This document shows positions 18,001 through 27,600 of a stretch of DNA of 45,860 nucleotides, piece by piece (position 1 is the stretch's first letter; the number at the start of each line of letters is the position of its first letter). Both the position numbers and the translations under genes were made by a program. The notes under the pieces were generated by a model. The model saw nothing but the letters and a program-made list of their open reading frames with translations. It did no database searches and was not told the DNA's origin. The stretch spans positions 1-45,860 of the forward strand of contig DASYML010000121.1 of NCBI GenBank assembly GCA_036009045.1, given 5' to 3'. Origin of the DNA: DASYML01 sp036009045 (GTDB lineage: Bacteria; Acidobacteriota; Blastocatellia; Pyrinomonadales; Pyrinomonadaceae).

Positions 18001-21000
18001 ATGCGTCAAATAAACATAGAGCGTCAAGCGAGCCGCATGAGCGGGCCGTCAATTAATGGTCCATCAAAGAGGATAAAGGGCCGCGCCTCGTGCGCCCTCA
18101 TCCTGCTCCTGGCGTTGCTCGCTGGCGCGCCCTTCTCTTTCGCACAGTCTCCCAACACGGCGACGATGATTGTCGTCGTGGTAGATCAAAGCGGCGCGGT
18201 CGTGCAGGACGCCAAAGTTTCGGTAGTGAACACCGCGACCGGCGCTGTGCGCGAGGCCGTCTCTAGAAGCGACGGCAGCGCCACCATTCCGGCGCTGTCG
18301 CTGACGGGAACCTACATGGTCGGCGTCTCCAAGCAGGGATTCGGCAACGAAGAGCGCAAGGACATCACGCTGCGCTCAGGTGAGACCGCGACTCTGAAAG
18401 TGACGCTCCTGGTCGGCTCCGAGAAGGCGGAGGTCACCGTCTACGGCACCACCGAAGGCGTACACGCGAACCCGCAGATCGGCCTCCCGCTCGACAGCCC
18501 GCAAATCGAAGAGACGCCCATCCTCGGACGCAAGGCGACGACGCTGCCGCTCCTGAACTCGGCCTTCCGGCAAGGCAAGGGCACGGGGGATCTCTTCGTC
18601 AACGCGACTTACTTCATCACCGGCGTTGGTTCACGCCGTGCCACCACGTTCACGCTCGACGGCGCGAACAACGATGAGGGCTGGGGCCGCCAGACGGCAA
18701 TCGCCACCGTGCCGCTCGGCGCTATCCAGGAAGTGACGGTGCTCTCGAATGCGTTCTCTTCCGAATACGGCTGGACCTCCGGCCCGGCTTTGAACATCGT
18801 CACCAAGTCCGGCACGAACGACCTGCACGGCGAAGGACTGTTCCTGCTCCGTCCCGGTGGTAGCTGGCAGGCGAAGACGTTCTCGACCAGGAATTTCTGC
18901 CCCCCCTCCGTGCCGAGTTGCGTCACGCCAACTACGCTCAACGCTATCAACCCGGTGGACATTCCAGATGCGCTGAACCAGTACTCCGGCTCAATCGGCG
19001 GGCCAATCGTCAAGGACAAGACCTTCTTCTTCGCCACGGCTGATTACACGCGGCAGAATCGAACGACGTTCCTCGCGACGACGCTGCCTGCCTTCGTGTT
19101 ACCGGCGGATGGGCACCTCGACTACACGGGTCACTACCGCCAGTTTCTCTTCGACGGACGGTTGGACCACAGGCTCACGTCGCGTCAGACGTTGATGGTG
19201 CGAATGAACGTTGATAGGTTTTCCGACGACAACCCACAGGACGCAGTGGGCGGCACGAACGCGCCGAGCGTCGCGCGCAGGTACTCGCGGCGGTCATGGA
19301 CGGCTCAGGTCAATCACACGTCGGTCATCAACGCGGGTCTGCTCAATGAAGCGCGCTTCGCCTACCTGCACGGTGATCCTGTCACGCTCTGGGAAGCTCA
19401 GACTCTCTCAACCACCTACACACGCGCAGGGGCTGTGCCGTTCACCATCGGCCAGTCGCGAGCCTCCGACATCTTCAGTCACCAGTGGCAGCTTGCGGAT
19501 ACGCTGTCCTGGTCGCTTGGCAAGCACTACCTGCGTTTCGGCGGCAGCATGATCCGTCACACCTCAGGCGGCACGGGCAGCGAGCCTGGGACCGCGATTC
19601 TCGGCACGTTCACGTTCAAGAACACGACGACTGCGCCCTTCGGCCAGTTGACACTAGCCGACGTGCAGAACTACACGCAGCCGATCAACTTCGGGATTGA
19701 GAGCTACAATCTGTCGCAGTGGCTCTTGACAGGGTTCGTGCAGGACGATTGGAAAGTGCGCCCGGATTTGACGTTGAATCTAGGGCTGCGCTACGACCGG
19801 CAGACCTTGACCGACGATCAGAACAACTTCGCGCCGCGCATCGGCTTCGGCTGGCATCCGGGGGGCAATTCGCGCACCTCGATTCGCGGCGGCTACGGCA
19901 TGTATTACACGCAGATTCGTTCCAACGCCATCGCCGGTTATCTGGTGAACGGGCTGGACGGATTGACAACCTACACCGCGACTCCGGGGCAAACCGGGTT
20001 CCCGACCTGCCTGACGGGAGCGTGCCTCCCGCTCAACTTTGACCCGAAGACGCTGCTGGCTACGCAATTGCCTGCGCGCGACATCACGATCAGGGCGGGC
20101 CGGAGGGCCTTCTACCAATCTCAGTTCGCGAAGTACGGGTTGAACTTCGACCTGCTGCCGAATTACCCGGATAAGTTTGTGAACCCACGCAGCCAGGTGC
20201 TGTCCATCGGCGCGGAGCGCGAGGTGATAAGGGGATTCTTCGTCGGAGGCGACTACGTCCATCAGCACTTGAGCGACATTGATCGCACGGTGGACTTGAA
20301 CGCCCCTTCGCCTTTGGATCGCACGGCGGTCGGCCAGTGTCGTCTTAACACCGCCAATCTTTCCGTCCCTTGCAACCTTAGTCTCAGCACCACCAATACA
20401 CAGAATGTGGCGGCTGCCAATCTCACACGGCCCATCCTGCCGGTCAATGGCGGCGTGCGTCAGGTCAACGTGTTGATGAACCTCGGCGTCGCCGATTACA
20501 ACGGATTGCAGACGAACTTCAGCTATCGCGGCAACCGGCGGATGTATGCCGCCGTCAGCTACACGCTGTCCAAGGCGACCAACACCACCGAACCGGACGG
20601 CAACGGCATCGGGTCGAACCAGAGCATCATCTCGCGGCTCGGCGAAGAGGAACGCGGACTGAGCGTGGTTGACCAGCGACATCGCGCGGTCTTCACGTTC
20701 AGCTACAGATTCCCCTACAACATCACGGCTGGGACCCTGACACAACTCGCCTCGGCGCGTCCGTTCAACGCCACTACCGGCGTTGACAACAACGGCGACG
20801 GCATCAACAACGACCGCCCCGTTATCAACGGCGAGGTCATACGCAAGTCTGCGTTCCGTGGCACCGCGACCAACGACGTGGCGATTTTCGTCGAGGACCG
20901 CATCAAGACATCAGAACGCACGGCCATCCTGCTCCGGTTGGAGGGCTTTAATCTCTTCAACCACGGAAACTTCCTCGGTCGCGGGGTCACAACCTACGGC

Positions 21001-21132
21001 GATGCCGCGACACCTGCATCCACGTTCGGCCAGTTCGTGGGCAACGTCGGCACGACCACGAACGCGATTCCGGCGTTCGCCAACATTGACCCGCCGAGGA
21101 TGTTCCAGATGCAGGTGCGATTCATCTTCTGA
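18001..21132 (+). CDS. TonB-dependent outer-membrane receptor (Oar-like, carboxypeptidase-regulatory domain)
   Basis: A 1043-residue outer-membrane transporter. A 49-residue extended signal region (basic, then CALILLLALLAGAPFSFA) precedes a carboxypeptidase-regulatory-like domain (about 55-135; 'VVVVDQSGAVVQDAKVSVVNTATG'). The plug spans about 165-285 and has FTLDGANNDEGWG and LSNAFSSEYGWTSGPALNIVTKSGTN. The rest is a 22-strand barrel pattern ending MFQMQVRFIF with the terminal Phe used for barrel insertion. Such receptors are greatly expanded in Acidobacteriota and mostly import glycans or siderophores; the substrate cannot be read here. It lies 337 bp upstream of hmuTUV but has its own strong terminator, so a shared role in heme uptake is only suggested by position. 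TGGWCCA words are rare in it, and its codon use looks similar to neighbours. Confidence 0.93.
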   Translation: MRQINIERQASRMSGPSINGPSKRIKGRASCALILLLALLAGAPFSFAQSPNTATMIVVVVDQSGAVVQDAKVSVVNTATGAVREAVSRSDGSATIPALSLTGTYMVGVSKQGFGNEERKDITLRSGETATLKVTLLVGSEKAEVTVYGTTEGVHANPQIGLPLDSPQIEETPILGRKATTLPLLNSAFRQGKGTGDLFVNATYFITGVGSRRATTFTLDGANNDEGWGRQTAIATVPLGAIQEVTVLSNAFSSEYGWTSGPALNIVTKSGTNDLHGEGLFLLRPGGSWQAKTFSTRNFCPPSVPSCVTPTTLNAINPVDIPDALNQYSGSIGGPIVKDKTFFFATADYTRQNRTTFLATTLPAFVLPADGHLDYTGHYRQFLFDGRLDHRLTSRQTLMVRMNVDRFSDDNPQDAVGGTNAPSVARRYSRRSWTAQVNHTSVINAGLLNEARFAYLHGDPVTLWEAQTLSTTYTRAGAVPFTIGQSRASDIFSHQWQLADTLSWSLGKHYLRFGGSMIRHTSGGTGSEPGTAILGTFTFKNTTTAPFGQLTLADVQNYTQPINFGIESYNLSQWLLTGFVQDDWKVRPDLTLNLGLRYDRQTLTDDQNNFAPRIGFGWHPGGNSRTSIRGGYGMYYTQIRSNAIAGYLVNGLDGLTTYTATPGQTGFPTCLTGACLPLNFDPKTLLATQLPARDITIRAGRRAFYQSQFAKYGLNFDLLPNYPDKFVNPRSQVLSIGAEREVIRGFFVGGDYVHQHLSDIDRTVDLNAPSPLDRTAVGQCRLNTANLSVPCNLSLSTTNTQNVAAANLTRPILPVNGGVRQVNVLMNLGVADYNGLQTNFSYRGNRRMYAAVSYTLSKATNTTEPDGNGIGSNQSIISRLGEEERGLSVVDQRHRAVFTFSYRFPYNITAGTLTQLASARPFNATTGVDNNGDGINNDRPVINGEVIRKSAFRGTATNDVAIFVEDRIKTSERTAILLRLEGFNLFNHGNFLGRGVTTYGDAATPASTFGQFVGNVGTTTNAIPAFANIDPPRMFQMQVRFIF

Positions 21133-21155
21133 GTGAAAGCGGTCGAGGTCCGGGT

Positions 21156-21190
21156 AATGAAGAGCGCTGGAGGTTCAGCGCTCTTCATTT
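21156..21190 (+). terminator. Intrinsic terminator of the TonB receptor gene
   Basis: A perfect 14-bp stem (AATGAAGAGCGCTG with CAGCGCTCTTCATT) with loop GAGGTT, then TTG. It starts 24 bp after the receptor stop. Confidence 0.85.
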
Positions 21191-21233
21191 TGACCAGGGT
21201 AGAATGTTCCAGTTCAATTGAGTGCGACTACGT

Positions 21234-21310
21234 GTCAGTCCCGCCTGCTTAAGCCGGGCGGGTATTCCTGGCCCAATCTTACCCGCCCGGTTTAAGCAGG
21301 CGGGACTGAC
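21234..21310. repeat. GC-rich hairpin element, family G, second copy
   Basis: Arms GTCAGTCCCGCCTGCTTAA and TTAAGCAGGCGGGACTGAC are exact complements; the inner arms and the loop ATTCCTGGCCCAA match the copy at 8119-8200. Differences in the arms (TCCC versus GACC) are matched on both sides, a covariation that points to selection on the structure. The rest of the 21133-21469 gap holds the terminator and a short tandem repeat. Confidence 0.85.
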
Positions 21311-21400
21311 AAGGACGCTTGCCGCAATGCTCGCATCCAATTGAGAACCACTATAACTTCTCTGTGCCGCCCTGCGTCCTTTGTGTCTCTATGGTAAATT

Positions 21401-21428
21401 TTGTCTTATCCTGATTGTCTTATCCTGA
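21401..21428 (+). repeat. Perfect 14-bp tandem duplication upstream of hmuT
   Basis: TTGTCTTATCCTGA occurs twice, head to tail without a gap, 41 bp before the hmuT start. It could be an operator or a chance duplication. It does not resemble a Fur box. Confidence 0.6.
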
Positions 21429-21469
21429 ACGAGCGGTTTTCGATTCAGACTCTCTCTTCGAGGTCTCAG

Positions 21470-22453
21470 ATGAAGTTTAAATTCGCCCTTATCTTTGCGC
21501 TCTCTCTTTACTGTCTGCTCTGGCTTGGCGGCTGCCGTTCAAATTCGTCTCAGAATAAGGCGGCGGGAGTGACGTTGATAGATGCTGCGGGCCAGCCCGT
21601 GACGGTCAGCGATAGCTCGCGGATTGTCTGTGTCGGGACCGCTTTGACGGAGACCGTCTACGCTCTCGGCGCTGGCTCAAGGCTCGTCGGCGTGGATAAT
21701 TCGAGCAGCGAATATTTATCGCAGGCGGCGGGGCTTCCTAAAGTTGGCCCACGCAACGCGCTCAACGCCGAAGGCATCCTCTCGCTCAAGCCGACGCTCG
21801 TCATCATCACCAGTGATGCAGGACCGTCGCAGGTCATCGAACAACTCAAAACTTCCGGCGTCACGACGCTCACGCTGAGCGCAAATTACAGCGTCGAGGC
21901 GGTCAAAAAAAAGGTCCAGACAATCGCGCGCGCGCTCGGACTTAATGCGAAGGGTGAAGAACTGTCAAACTCTATTGATAATGACATGAGGGGTGTCAAA
22001 CGGCTGATGGACCGCGCGCTGGCGACGCCGAAGGTGCTCTTTGTCGGGCGCGGGCCGAACATGCCGAACGCGACCATGTCCGGCAGCGGCACGACCATTG
22101 ACGAGATGATTCGAGTGGCGGGCGGCAAGAATCCCATGACCGCCTTTGAAGGCTTTAAGGAGATGACGGATGAAGCGGTCGTGAGCGCCGCGCCGGATAT
22201 TATTTTGATGACCGAAAAAAGTTTTGAAAGAAGCGGCGGGGCGGACGGCGTCTTGAAATTCCCCGGCGTCGCGCTCACACCGGCGGGCAGGAATCGCCGC
22301 ATCGTCGCGGTCAGCGATATGTACTTTCAGGGATTTGGTCCGGGAATCGGGCGCGCGATCTACGACCTGACCATCAAGCTGCATCCTGAACTCAACGCGG
22401 ACGGTCAGGGAGAAACGACGACGACGCCCGGCGCGGGCGGAGACAAGAGATAG
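21470..22453 (+). CDS. hmuT: Heme ABC transporter substrate-binding lipoprotein
   Basis: Start at 21470 (MKFKFALIF), with GAGG about 7 bp upstream; the frame is open further up but lacks a leader there. A lipobox LGGC places the lipidated Cys at residue 22, so the 327-residue protein is anchored in the membrane and works in the periplasm. It has the helical-backbone type III binding fold: SRIVCVGTALTETVYALGAGSRLVGVD at the start, LNAEGILSLKPTLVIITSDAGP, and a C-terminal DIILMTEKSFE-PGVALTPAGRNRRIVAVSDMYFQGFGPG. These stretches match HmuT better than BtuF or FecB. It delivers heme to the HmuUV translocator encoded next, 1 bp downstream. Confidence 0.88.
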   Translation: MKFKFALIFALSLYCLLWLGGCRSNSSQNKAAGVTLIDAAGQPVTVSDSSRIVCVGTALTETVYALGAGSRLVGVDNSSSEYLSQAAGLPKVGPRNALNAEGILSLKPTLVIITSDAGPSQVIEQLKTSGVTTLTLSANYSVEAVKKKVQTIARALGLNAKGEELSNSIDNDMRGVKRLMDRALATPKVLFVGRGPNMPNATMSGSGTTIDEMIRVAGGKNPMTAFEGFKEMTDEAVVSAAPDIILMTEKSFERSGGADGVLKFPGVALTPAGRNRRIVAVSDMYFQGFGPGIGRAIYDLTIKLHPELNADGQGETTTTPGAGGDKR

Positions 22454-22454
22454 T

Positions 22455-23555
22455 ATGGCTTCAACTGCTGTCGCGCGCATCTTTCCGGGTTTGAGAGTCC
22501 GGTCCAATCGAACGCGCGGGAGCGTAGTGCTCATCGGTCTCGTCCTGCTGCTGGCGTTGATGCTCTTCCTTTCCGTTGACAAGGGCGCGGTGGAAATCTC
22601 TCTGGCCCAATGCCTCTCCATCATCGGCGGGCGCATCGGCCTGCATCTCCCCTGGACCTTCACTGTGCAGCAAGAGGCGACGCTCATCAGCATACGACTG
22701 CCGCGAGTATTCCTCGGACTACTCGTCGGCGCGGGTCTCGGCGTTTCGGGCGCGGCGATGCAGGGACTGTTTCGCAACCCGCTGGCGGACCCCAGCCTGA
22801 TCGGTATCTCAAGCGGCGCGGCGCTGGCCGCGACCAGCTTCGTCATCGTCGGCGACGCGGTGGCCTTCACGCTCCCGCCGTTGCTACGTCTCTTCGCTTT
22901 TCCCTGCGCGGCTTTCGCGGGCGCACTCGTCACGACCATCCTGGTCTATCGTCTGGCGACGATTGCGGGACAGACAATCGTGGCGACGCTGCTGCTGGCG
23001 GGCATCGCAATCAACGCGTTGGCCCAGGCGCTCTCAGGCTTTCTCACCTTCTACGCGACGGACACGCAGATTCGCAGTCTCACTTTCTGGAAACTCGGCA
23101 GCATGGGCGGCTCTACATGGTCCAGCGTCCTCGTCGCCAGCCCCTTTATACTCCTGCCCATATTCTTATTCCCGCGCCTCTCTCGCGCGCTCAACGCCCT
23201 CCTGCTCGGCGAAGCGGAGGCGGGCCATCTGGGCTTCGACATCGAACGTGTCAAGAGAGAGACCGTCGTGCTCGTCGCGCTCTCGGTCGGCGCGAGCGTG
23301 GCCGTGACCGGACTGATAAGCTTTGTCGGTCTCGTCGTCCCGCATCTCCTGCGATTGATGATTGGGCCGGACCACCGCCGTTTGATTCCCGGCTCCGCTT
23401 TGTTGGGCGCGAGCCTGCTGCTCTGCGCGGACCTCATCGCGCGCACCATAGTCTCTCCCGCAGAACTCCCGATAGGTGTCCTGACGGCCATCACCGGAGC
23501 GCCCTTTTTTCTCTGGCTGCTCCTGCGCGACCGTAAGTGGAGGATTATTCATTGA
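22455..23555 (+). CDS. hmuU: Heme ABC transporter permease (FecCD family)
   Basis: A 366-residue inner-membrane protein with about ten helices. Typical FecCD/BtuC signatures are SIRLPRVFLGLLVGAGLGVSGAAMQGLFRNPLADPSLIGISSGAALAA, LLLAGIAINALAQALSGFL, WKLGSMGGSTW and, near the end, VTGLISFVGLVVPHLLRLMIGPDHRRLIPGSALLGA, the loop that contacts the ATPase. The first 30 residues carry extra basic residues before the first helix. Starts 1 bp after hmuT and ends inside the hmuV start, a tight operon. Confidence 0.93.
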   Translation: MASTAVARIFPGLRVRSNRTRGSVVLIGLVLLLALMLFLSVDKGAVEISLAQCLSIIGGRIGLHLPWTFTVQQEATLISIRLPRVFLGLLVGAGLGVSGAAMQGLFRNPLADPSLIGISSGAALAATSFVIVGDAVAFTLPPLLRLFAFPCAAFAGALVTTILVYRLATIAGQTIVATLLLAGIAINALAQALSGFLTFYATDTQIRSLTFWKLGSMGGSTWSSVLVASPFILLPIFLFPRLSRALNALLLGEAEAGHLGFDIERVKRETVVLVALSVGASVAVTGLISFVGLVVPHLLRLMIGPDHRRLIPGSALLGASLLLCADLIARTIVSPAELPIGVLTAITGAPFFLWLLLRDRKWRIIH

Positions 23556-24361
23556 TCGAAGCTCGCGCCCTTCGCGTCGCCATTGGACCAAAAATTTTAC
23601 TTGACGGTATTTCGCTGGAAGTGCGCGCGGGCGAAGTGGTCGCGGTGATCGGGCCGAACGGGGCGGGCAAGTCCACCTTGCGCAAAGTCCTCTGCGGTGA
23701 CGTGCAGCCGACGGGCGGCGAAGTATTTATGGACCAGCGACCTCTAGACGATTGGCCTTTGACTGAACGCGCGCGCGTGCGTGCCGTGATGGGCCAGGAT
23801 TCGACGCTCAGTTTCCCCTTCACGGTTCTGGAAGTCGTCATGATGGGACGCTCGCCGCATCTCAAGGGCGCTGAAGGACCACGCGACTATGAGATCGCAC
23901 GCGCCGCGCTGGAAGATGTCGAGGCCACGCACCTCGAAGAGCGTCTCTACCCGACGCTCTCAGGCGGCGAGCGGCAGCGCGTGCAACTCGCGCGCGTGCT
24001 CGCGCAAATCTGGGAAGCCCCTGCGAATTGTTCCCGCTATCTACTGCTCGACGAACCGACCTCCAGCCTGGACCTCTCGCACCAGCACAGCACGCTCGAA
24101 GTCGCGCGCAAATTCGCGCGCGAAGGCGTCGGAGTGCTCGTCATCCTCCACGACCTGAACCTCGCGGCCCAGTACGCCGACCGCCTCCTGATGCTCAAGG
24201 ACGGAAAGCTCGTCGCCTCCGGCCAGCCCGTCGCCGTCCTCACCAGCGAAACGATTCAACAGACCTTCGCCATCCCCGTCATCGTCACCCAGCACCCGCA
24301 CCTGGATTGCCCGCTCGTCCTCCCGACGAGAGCAAGAATGAAAAGCAAGGATGAAGGATGA
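23552..24361 (+). CDS. hmuV: Heme ABC transporter ATP-binding protein
   Basis: I choose TTG at 23552 (MIEARALRVAIG), which overlaps the hmuU TGA and has GGAGG 8 bp upstream; a GTG at 23537 would add five residues but place the ribosome site inside the gene. The 269-residue ATPase has Walker A GPNGAGKST, Q-loop in GQDSTLSFPFTV, signature LSGGERQRVQLARVLA, Walker B YLLLDEPTSSLD and the switch His in ILHDLNLAAQ. It powers heme import through HmuU. The last ten residues (ARMKSKDEG) and the stop are encoded by the arm of an intergenic hairpin (family C), so the natural C-terminus has been replaced or extended by a repeat. Confidence 0.93.
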   Translation: MIEARALRVAIGPKILLDGISLEVRAGEVVAVIGPNGAGKSTLRKVLCGDVQPTGGEVFMDQRPLDDWPLTERARVRAVMGQDSTLSFPFTVLEVVMMGRSPHLKGAEGPRDYEIARAALEDVEATHLEERLYPTLSGGERQRVQLARVLAQIWEAPANCSRYLLLDEPTSSLDLSHQHSTLEVARKFAREGVGVLVILHDLNLAAQYADRLLMLKDGKLVASGQPVAVLTSETIQQTFAIPVIVTQHPHLDCPLVLPTRARMKSKDEG

Positions 24362-24600
24362 GAGTGTGGCTCTTCAAGATGAGCGGGTATGTTTTTCATC
24401 CTTTAGAGACTGTCTGAAAAGTCAGAGAAAATGATTCAAGCTTATCCATACTTATCCACGACAGTGGATACATATGAGAGCCGGAGGCATCGCCCCCGGC
24501 TCTCACAGGTTGCCCTTTCAGGGCACAGGATAGCTTTTCAGACGGCGTCATAGCCTTTTAACTTCATCCTTCATCCTTCTTACTTCCTACTTGCTCTTCA
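24331..24600. repeat. Family C hairpin interrupted by a MITE-like element
   Basis: The left arm (GAGCAAG..., AAGGATGAAGGATGA) overlaps the end of hmuV; the right arm (CTTCATCCTTCATCCTTCTTACTTCCTACTTGCTCTT) lies at 24560-24599. The loop GTGTGGCTCTTCAAGATGAG matches the loop at 34660. Between the loop and the rest of the right arm sits the insertion at 24412-24543. The following 24601-24697 shows only a partial family A arm (AAATCCGCAATC) and no gene. Confidence 0.7.
24412..24543. mobile_element. MITE-like element, second copy with different ends
   Basis: Ends GTCTGAAAAG and CTTTTCAGAC are exact 10-bp inverted repeats bounding 132 bp. The interior shares AGCTTATCCA, CAGTGGATACATATGAGAGCC, GCCCCCGGCTCTCACAGGTTGCCC and AGGGCACA with the element at 17495-17764, with a small duplication of CTTATCCA. 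It has no coding capacity. Confidence 0.7.
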
Positions 24601-24697
24601 ACGTGTTAGGCTAATTCACTAAATTTGAGTAGGCTCGGATAGCAGATTTCAAGTCTCAAATCCGCAATCTAAAATCCAACTTTCAAGCAAGCGAGAG

Positions 24698-27600
24698 ATG
24701 CACGTCACACGCGTTGAATTAGAAAACATTAAGTCGTACGAGCACAGAGTCTTTAGCTTTGAGCCGGGCCTGACGGCCATCACGGGCGAGAACGGGGCGG
24801 GCAAGACGACGATTCTGGAGGCCATCTCGTGGGCGCTCTTCGACACGCTCGAATACAGCAAGGATGATTTCCTGCGGCGCGGCGCGAAGAAGGGCCACGT
24901 CCGCGTCACATTCCTGAGCGATGTGGACGAGCGCCTCTACACGGTTTACCGCGACACGGGCACGAATTATCACATCTACGACCAGCGCGAGGGCCTGCGC
25001 ATCGCGGAGAAAAAGACGGATGTCTCCGCCAAGTTGCGCGAGCTTCTGGGCATCGAACTCGGCACAGACATCAAGGCTCTCTTCAGCACCGCGATAGGCG
25101 TCCCGCAGGGAACGTTCACAGCCGATTTCCTGCGCCCGGCCAATCAGCGCAAGGCCGCCTTCGACAAACTGCTCAAGGTCGAGGAGTACCGCGACAGCGC
25201 GGAGAATCTGCTCGCCACGGTCCACCTGATACGCGAGCGGATGGCGGAAGCGCGCGGGAAAATCGAAGGCGCGGAGGGCCAACTCGCGCGTTACGATGAA
25301 TTGGAGGCAGAGCATCAGACGGCTGCGGAACATGTCCGCGAACTCTCCGCGATGCTGGACGGATTAAATAACGAGATAGCCGAGCGCGCGTTGAGCGTGG
25401 CCGCGATGGAACGCGCCGAAGCTGTCTTGAGCGAAGCGACCCAGCGCGCGGGCCGACTTGAAGTCGCGCGCGATCATGCCATCCGTCGTTCGGAGGATGT
25501 GCGCGTCCTGCGTGATGCGGCACAGGCCGCGCTCGCGCGCCAGAGCGCGGTCGAAGCGGATCACCGTACGCATCTTGAAGCGCTCAACCTGCTTCGTGAA
25601 TTGGAAGCGGAACGTGCGCGCCGGGACAAGTTGAGGACGGAGGCGGAACGCGTGACGCGGCTTCTCCTGTCCGCCGCGAGCGACGTGCGGCGTCTGGAAG
25701 ATGCGCTCGCCAGGGCCGTGCAGGCTGGCGCGTCCGTCGCCGCGCTGGAACCCGAAATATTGGTCCAGGAAGAGTCGGAACGAGAGCGCGAGCGCCTGAG
25801 AGATTTGCGCGCACGCGCCATCAGCGCAGGTGAGCGTCTGGCCCAACTCGATGCCGAACTCAAAGAGTTGCGCGCGCAGCACACGCAGACCAAAGAGCGC
25901 CTGAAGGAATCTGAGAAGGGCCAGGGCGCGCCCGAACGTTTAGAGTCTCTGGCGAACGAACGCCTCGGCATTGAGACCGCGCTGAGCAAGGCGGAGAAGG
26001 CCGCGACGAGCCTCTTGCATCTCACCAATCAGCGCAAGGACGTGGAGCGCGAGGCGTTGCGCCTGCGCCGCGAAATCGCCGCGCGCGAAAAGGAGATCGC
26101 GGACCTCGAAAGACGCTCCGCGAAGGCCGCAGACGCGGGCCGCTTGACGACGAGAGAAACCGAGTTGTCGGAGCAACTGGCGAGGCTCAGGGCCGAAATC
26201 GCGCACGATGAAAAGTTCCACAAGGAAGTCAAAAACGGTCTGTGCCCGATTCTCTCAGAGCGTTGTTTGAACATCGGCGCTGACCAGACGCTCGAAGATT
26301 ATTTCCAGGACCAGTTCGCGGCCAACACAGCGCAACTCGGCGTGCTCGAAAAAGAGCGCGCGTCCCTCGGCCTCGCCGTGCGCGAGGCGCGCGAAGCGCA
26401 GATGCACGTCTCCAAACTCGAAAGCATGCGCGCGCAAACCATGAACGAGCGCGCACTACTGGCCGAACGCGACGGGTCGCTCGCGCGCATAGACACGGAG
26501 ATAGCGCAACTGCCGCCCGCCGGTCGAGCACACCTGAACGAATTAAAGGCCCAGTTATCAGGCATTGATTTAGAGCTTATCGCGCTGCGCGAAGCCGCTT
26601 TGCGCTACGCGGAATTAAAGCCGCTCCAACAACGCTTGAAAGAGATAGAGCAGGAGGGGATACGCAGGAAGGACGAACGCGCGAGCGTGGCCGCCATCGC
26701 GGATGCCGTCGGCGGTCTCGAAAAAGAGATCGCCGAAACGGAAGGACGCCTGCGCGAGTTGAAAGACCCGAGGGGCCGCGCCGCAGCGCTCCGCCAGGAG
26801 GCTTTGCGCGAGGCCGCGCTCAGCCGGGAAGCCGCAGGTGCGCGCGACGCGCATCGCTCTCTGGAAACACAGGCCCAGTCGCTCAACACGCAGTTGGAAC
26901 CCTTCAGCCAACTCGATGCGAAATGGGAACAGGCGCGCGCGCGCAGAGACCTCACGATGGCGGCGCACCGCGAATACCTGTCGAGCGAAACGCTCGCGGC
27001 CACCCTGCCCGCGCGCCAGTCCGAACTTGAGAAGGCTCTCGAAGAGGCCGCACGCGCCGCGCGCGAAGCGTCGGAGGCGCAAGAGGAATACCGGAGCGCA
27101 GCCGCCGCCTACAACCGCGAGCAGCACATCACGGAGCAGGCCGCGTTATCTGGAGCACGCGAGCGCGCCGCCGCCACCTCCGCGCAACTCGAAGCCGCGA
27201 CGACGCGCGAAGCATCGCTGGCGGCTGAACTATCTAGGCTCTCTCTGGTACGCGATCAGATGCGCGAAGAGTTTCGCGCGCTTGAGAATCTGAGGGAGTT
27301 GAACGACGCGACGGAGTTCATCAGGGACACGCTCAAGAAGGCAGGGCCTATCGTCACGGAGAGTTATCTTTACAACATTTCGATAGAGGCCAACCAGTTG
27401 TTCAGAGAGATTACTGGCGAGGCCGGGCGCGCGTTGCGCTGGTCGCGCGAATACGAAATCATGTTGGAGGAAGAGGGGCACGAACGCTCGTTCCCGAATC
27501 TCTCCGGCGGCGAGCAGATGGCCGCCGCTCTGAGCGTGCGTCTCGCCCTGCTCAAACAACTTTCAGACATCCGCATAGCCTTCTTCGACGAGCCGACCGT

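Noticed and set aside
21470..24361. Naming the importer btuFCD (vitamin B12)
   Set aside because: HmuT-like 'LNAEGILSLKPTLVI' and HmuV-like N-terminal sequence fit heme better, and no B12 riboswitch is present.
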